From DAOTXL01 sp034435455 (lineage in GTDB: Bacteria > Chloroflexota > Anaerolineae > JAAYZQ01), in contig DAOTXL010000080.1 in assembly GCA_034435455.1 (NCBI GenBank), positions 1 to 64,000 of the forward strand: a stretch of DNA of 64,000 nucleotides, given 5' to 3'. Each line of letters begins with the position of its first letter. Position 1 is the stretch's first letter. Below are positions 60,292-64,000 of the stretch, piece after piece. The translations under genes were made by a program, and so were the position numbers. The notes under the pieces are model-generated. The model had not been told where the DNA came from. It did not search any database and saw only the letters and a program-made list of their open reading frames with translations.

Positions 60292-61485
60292 ATGGACCCC
60301 AAATCTGCTACGGTGGTTCTGAAACCGGGGCGGGAAAAACCGGTCCGCCACCACCACCCCTGGATCTTTTCCGGGGCAGTCGCCCGCGTTGTGGGCCAGG
60401 TCGAGGAGGGGGGCCTGGTGCGGGTCGTGGACGGTCAGGGGCAGTACCTGGCCACCGGCTACCTCAACCGCCGGTCTCAAATCGTTGTCCGGGTGCTCAC
60501 CTGGGAGGCCGACGAGGCGGTGGACACCGGCTTCTGGCAGCGCCGTCTGCAACGGGCGATCAGCGGCCGGGCCTGCCTGGCCTCTGACCCGACGACCAAC
60601 GCTTACCGCCTGGTCAACGCCGAGTCGGATGGGTTGCCCGGCCTGGTAGTGGACCGCTATGGCGAATGGCTGGTCCTCCAGTGCCTGACCCTGGGCATGG
60701 CCTGTCGGCGGGATGAGATCGTCGCCCTGCTGGCCGACCTCCTGCACCCGACCGGCATCTATGCCCGCGACGACGCCGATGTGCGGCAGAAGGAGGGCCT
60801 GCCCCCGGAAAGCAGCCCGGTGTGGGGCGCAGAACCACCGGAGCGGGTCGAGATCGTCGAGCAGGGGCATCGCTTCCTGGTGGATGTCAGGCGGGGGCAC
60901 AAGACCGGTTTCTACCTGGATCAGCGGGAAAATCGCCGGCGGGCGGCAGCCTATTGCACCGGTGCTGAGGTGCTGAACCTTTTTGCCTATACCGGGGGGT
61001 TCGGCGTATATGCCGGGCGGGCCGGAGCGCGGCGGGTGGTCAACGTGGATTCTTCGGCCGAGGCGCTGGCCCTGGCGGAGCGGAACCTGGCCCTCAACGG
61101 CTGTGGGCCCCAGGAGATGGTCGTCGGAGATGCTTTTCAGGTGCTGCGCCGCTACCGGGACCAAGGCCGGCTGTTCGACGTGGTGATCCTCGATCCCCCC
61201 AAGTTCGCCGCCTCTCAGGCGCAGGTGATGGCTGCCAGCCGGGGGTACAAGGACGCCAACCTGCTGGCCCTGCACCTGGTGCGACCGGGTGGGTTCCTGG
61301 TCACCTTTTCCTGCTCTGGCCTGGTGAGCGCCGACCTCTTTCAAAAGATCGTCTTTGCGGCCAGTGTGGATGCCCGGCGCGACGTGCAGATCCTGGAGCG
61401 GCTGGCCCAAAGCGCCGACCACCCGGTCCTCCTCACCTTCCCCGAATCGGCCTATCTCAAAGGCCTTCTCTGCCGTGTCTGGTGA
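60292..61485 (+). CDS. rlmI: 23S rRNA (cytosine) methyltransferase, RlmI-like
   Basis: 397 residues. N-terminal PUA domain (about 1-75), then YRLVNAESDGLPGLVVDRYG, the SAM-binding NLFAYTGGFGVYAGRAGA, and catalytic VVILDPPKFA with the TFSCSG Cys. It methylates a cytosine of large-subunit rRNA (m5C, as in E. coli C1962). Class I SAM fold, usual length. Confidence 0.92.
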   Translation: MDPKSATVVLKPGREKPVRHHHPWIFSGAVARVVGQVEEGGLVRVVDGQGQYLATGYLNRRSQIVVRVLTWEADEAVDTGFWQRRLQRAISGRACLASDPTTNAYRLVNAESDGLPGLVVDRYGEWLVLQCLTLGMACRRDEIVALLADLLHPTGIYARDDADVRQKEGLPPESSPVWGAEPPERVEIVEQGHRFLVDVRRGHKTGFYLDQRENRRRAAAYCTGAEVLNLFAYTGGFGVYAGRAGARRVVNVDSSAEALALAERNLALNGCGPQEMVVGDAFQVLRRYRDQGRLFDVVILDPPKFAASQAQVMAASRGYKDANLLALHLVRPGGFLVTFSCSGLVSADLFQKIVFAASVDARRDVQILERLAQSADHPVLLTFPESAYLKGLLCRVW

Positions 61486-61494
61486 CCGGGCCGG

Positions 61495-63720
61495 TCACGG
61501 GTAGATGACTTGGTAGCGGGGGTGGCCCTGCCCGTCGTCCAGCAGCCAGGGCTGGATGGCCTCTTTGATCCAGAAGGGCCACAGTTCGGCCCGGCTCAGC
61601 CCGGCCGGCGTGACGTGCACCCGCAGCAGGTGGCCGAGCATGGCCGCCGGACGGGGGATGTCGAACAGGGCATCGCCCAGGCTGTAGACGATGAGGCCCC
61701 CTTTATACCGCTCTACCGTCTGGACTACGTGGGGGTGGTGGCCGACTACCAGGTCGGCGCCGGCATCTACGGCGGCATGGGCCACCGCCACCTGATCGGC
61801 TGACGGTTCGGAGGCGTACTCGACGCCGGCGTGGAGCAGGACGACCACCACATCGGCCCGGCTGCGGACGGCAAGCACGTCGGCCTGTACGGCGGCCGGT
61901 TCGGCCCAGGCGATCTGCTCTGTGGCGGGCACATCGGCCGAGCCGTTCCAGCGGGCCGCTGCATAGCCCAGGACCGCCACCCGCACCCCGTTCACCTGGA
62001 ACAACGCCGGATGATGGGCCTGCTCCGAGGAGCGGCCGGCCCCCACGGCAGCGATCCCCAGGCTCTCCACCACTTCCAGCGTTTCGTCCAGCCCCATCTG
62101 CCCGTAGTCCAGGGCATGGTTGTTGGCCAGGGTCACCAGGTCGATCCCGGCGGCGGTGAGGGTCCTGCCCCAACGTGGATGGGCGCGGAGCAGGTATGGT
62201 TTGTTCAGCGGCCGGCCGCGGGTCGCCAGGGTACATTCCAGGTTGACCACGGCCAGGTCGGCCCCGGCCAGCAGCGGACCCAGCCCGCCCCAGGGGTAGG
62301 CCGGCCCGTAGCGGGCCAGTTGCTGCTCCATCGTCCGGCCCGGCGCCACGTCGCCCAAGAAAGCCAGGATCGCTCCATCGGGGACCGGTTCGGTGCCGGG
62401 GGGCAGCACTTCCGGCCAGGCGCTCAGCAGCGGGGGCGGGGAAAGCCAGGGGCTGCCCTTCGGGCTCTGGCCGGCCCGGAGCTGCCAGGCACTCACGTCG
62501 GCCAGGATCAGGACGCTGCCATCGTCGGCGGGTACCAACCCCCACACCGACAACCCGGCCTGGGCCGAACCCCGCAGCCGGCCCTGGCCATCGTAAGCCT
62601 GGACCTGGCCATCCATCAGCCCAATCAGAATTTCCGGATGGCCGTCGCCATCGAGGTCGGCAGAAGTGACGGCTCCCACCGGCGAGGGCAGGGCCATACG
62701 CCACTGCACCTCCCCGTCGGCAGTGAGCAGGGTCAGACACGGCGCTGCCCCCCCGCTGCCGGCGACGATTTCGGGGGCAGTGTTGCCGGCAATGTCGGCG
62801 GCGTGCCACAGGGGAGCGCCCTCGCCCAGGGGGTGCTGCCAGCGCACCTTTCCCTCGGCCTCGAGGGCCAGCAGACGGCCGTCCTGCGCACCGGCCAGCA
62901 CCCCTATCCCTTTGACCGCGGCCAGGGTTGCGACCGGTGCTCCCACATCCAGGCGCCAGGCCTGGATTCCGGTCGGGTCAAAGGCGCGTATTTCGCCGTC
63001 GAGGGTGGCAGCCACGGCCAGGGCCGGTTCCCCGGTTCCTTCGGAGTCAGGCAGGATGGCGACACCGCTCACCGGGCCGTCCAGGCCGGCCTGCCACAAC
63101 AGTTCGCCGTCGAAAGTCAGGGAGGTCAGACATTTGTCCCAGCCGCCCGTCAGCAGGCCCGCCCGACCGGCAGCCAGGGCCGTCACCCGGCTACCGGTAT
63201 CATAGCGCCACAGCCGCTGCCCATTGCCGTCCAGAAGGGTGACCAGGCCGGCATCGTCGCCCACGGCGATCCGCTCCTCGTTCCAGAGAGCCAGGACATA
63301 GGCCGGCCCGGCCAGGGGTACCCGCCAGGCCACCTGACCGTCGCTGCGCAGGGCATAGAGGGTCCGCCCCAGCGAGGTCAGCAGGAAGGTTGGCCGGCCC
63401 CCAGGCGCAGCGGCGATCCCGGCCGTCAGGTGGCCGTTGGCGTCGAACCGCCAGCCCAGCGCGAGGGGCAACGGCTCGCCGGCGGAGGGGGTCAGCACCG
63501 GAATGGGAGAAGGCGTCGGGGTCGGCAGCGGTGAGGGTGTTGGCGAGGGGATGGAGGTTGGGGACGGGGTAGGGAGTGGCGCGGTACTCAAAGCCCAGGC
63601 GGTCCCACCGTCCGCCCGGTTGGGCAGGGGGGTCGGCGGGGCGTCGGCGCAGCCGGCCAACAGCCCGCCCATCCCCAACACCAGAAGGAGCCACAACACC
63701 AGCCTGAGATCAGGTCGCAT
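61495..63720 (-). CDS. Lipoprotein fusing a PQQ-type propeller to a CapA phosphoesterase
   Basis: 741 residues. Lipobox LLAGC, then a Pro/Thr/Ser-rich linker (about 42-80). Residues about 85-430 form a PQQ-like beta-propeller (GRTLYALRSDGQVAWRV, GQVQAYDGQGR, with an FG-GAP-like DLDGDGHPEI). From about 450 comes a CapA/PGA-synthesis-type metallophosphatase (FLGDVAPGR, VVNLECTLATRG, LANNHALDYG, VVGHHPHVVQ). The two halves are normally separate. Probably outside the membrane, acting on a surface polymer. Leaderless start. Confidence 0.85.
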   Translation of the reverse strand: MRPDLRLVLWLLLVLGMGGLLAGCADAPPTPLPNRADGGTAWALSTAPLPTPSPTSIPSPTPSPLPTPTPSPIPVLTPSAGEPLPLALGWRFDANGHLTAGIAAAPGGRPTFLLTSLGRTLYALRSDGQVAWRVPLAGPAYVLALWNEERIAVGDDAGLVTLLDGNGQRLWRYDTGSRVTALAAGRAGLLTGGWDKCLTSLTFDGELLWQAGLDGPVSGVAILPDSEGTGEPALAVAATLDGEIRAFDPTGIQAWRLDVGAPVATLAAVKGIGVLAGAQDGRLLALEAEGKVRWQHPLGEGAPLWHAADIAGNTAPEIVAGSGGAAPCLTLLTADGEVQWRMALPSPVGAVTSADLDGDGHPEILIGLMDGQVQAYDGQGRLRGSAQAGLSVWGLVPADDGSVLILADVSAWQLRAGQSPKGSPWLSPPPLLSAWPEVLPPGTEPVPDGAILAFLGDVAPGRTMEQQLARYGPAYPWGGLGPLLAGADLAVVNLECTLATRGRPLNKPYLLRAHPRWGRTLTAAGIDLVTLANNHALDYGQMGLDETLEVVESLGIAAVGAGRSSEQAHHPALFQVNGVRVAVLGYAAARWNGSADVPATEQIAWAEPAAVQADVLAVRSRADVVVVLLHAGVEYASEPSADQVAVAHAAVDAGADLVVGHHPHVVQTVERYKGGLIVYSLGDALFDIPRPAAMLGHLLRVHVTPAGLSRAELWPFWIKEAIQPWLLDDGQGHPRYQVIYP

Positions 63721-63726
63721 AGGTCT

Positions 63727-63755
63727 ATTATGTCTGGAATGGCTCCGCTTGTCAA
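63727..63755 (-). promoter_or_regulatory. Promoter giving a leaderless lipoprotein mRNA
   Basis: TTGACA, 17-nt spacer, CATAAT, then 6 nt to the ATG. Confidence 0.78.
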
Positions 63756-63910
63756 CCCGTCCATTGGTCCTGTCTGGACTGTGTCATTGTCCAGGTGCCA
63801 GGGGCTTGAGGTGCTTCCTGGACACAAACAGCCCACAACGCCATGTGCAACTTGTTTCCCAGAGGCATCTGCCCGCCGGCTTGATGACCACGCCATGGTG
63901 TGCCCTCGAT

Positions 63911-63939
63911 TTGACAGGCCATTCTACATGTGCTATACT
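63911..63939 (+). promoter_or_regulatory. Promoter reading out of the window
   Basis: TTGACA, 17-nt spacer, TATACT. A gene probably starts at one of the ATGs at 63983-63993, after AAGGG; too little of it is present to identify. Confidence 0.72.
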
Positions 63940-64000
63940 CTTTGTGAAGAATGGCTCTCTATAGAATACAGATTCACAAGGGATGATGGGATGGATCCAC

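Noticed and set aside
1..64000. tRNA, including tRNA-Sec, and selA/B/D genes
   Set aside because: I looked in the gaps for clover-leaf signals and in the proteins for Sel families and found none; they should be elsewhere in the genome.

Overview
This is a GC-rich window, almost entirely bacterial protein-coding, with most genes on the minus strand. I find no tRNA or rRNA. Several features point to Chloroflexota (an Anaerolineae- or Ardenticatenia-like anaerobe). There is a secreted protein ending in the YLPLV-type tail common in that phylum, a TPR/BTAD regulator with its DNA-binding half at the C-terminus, two GAAC-N4-GTTC LexA boxes, a 30-residue bS22-type ribosomal protein, and families of short palindromic intergenic repeats. 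The placement is an inference; no marker gene in the window settles it.

Region 1 (about 2.9-18.9 kb) is one energy-metabolism cluster read on the minus strand. In reading order it holds: an Lrp-type regulator fused to a receiver domain; a hexaheme lipoprotein; a cytochrome b; a seven-heme cytochrome fused to a NarI-like membrane domain; an HdrD/DsrK-like protein; a GcvH-like lipoyl carrier; a lipoate ligase; a formate channel fused to a receiver domain; a second HdrD-like protein; HdrA; MvhD; a ferredoxin-like protein; and formate dehydrogenase. HdrA, MvhD and formate dehydrogenase each contain one in-frame UGA exactly where a catalytic or cluster-binding Cys/Sec belongs. Each UGA is followed at once by an RNA hairpin. 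These are three selenoproteins that a standard gene caller would split into fragments. Two strong promoters and a 16-bp terminator hairpin frame the cluster. A toxin-antitoxin pair sits inside it, flanked by a copy of the 3' end of the neighbouring gene.

Region 2 (18.9-32.8 kb) is housekeeping and mixed metabolism: inositol monophosphatase, GH1 glucosidase, an ABC exporter, hydroxyacyl-CoA dehydrogenase, recN, an undecaprenyl-phosphate sugar transferase, an amidohydrolase, lysS, greA and a small HTH protein. Region 3 (33.1-39.5 kb) runs largely on the plus strand. It holds an endonuclease III and an SOS-type promoter driving a small operon with an FtsK-like translocase, followed by holA (minus strand) and a cell-wall amidase.

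Region 4 (39.5-55.2 kb) holds an envelope glycosidase-like protein, a 2-hydroxyacyl-CoA dehydratase activase with a cupin, sugar-nucleotide genes (rfbB, rmlA-like) and radical SAM proteins. It also holds a satellite bacterial microcompartment locus: two EutN-type vertex proteins, a PduT-like trimer, a PduS-like flavoprotein, a class II aldolase and a receiver-TadZ ATPase that may position the shell. No hexameric shell protein or aldehyde dehydrogenase is present. Region 5 (55.3-64.0 kb) has two large membrane glycosyltransferases, a single-domain response regulator, a truncated NifX-like remnant, rlmI and a PQQ-propeller/CapA lipoprotein. Several genes in regions 4 and 5 appear to be transcribed as leaderless mRNAs.
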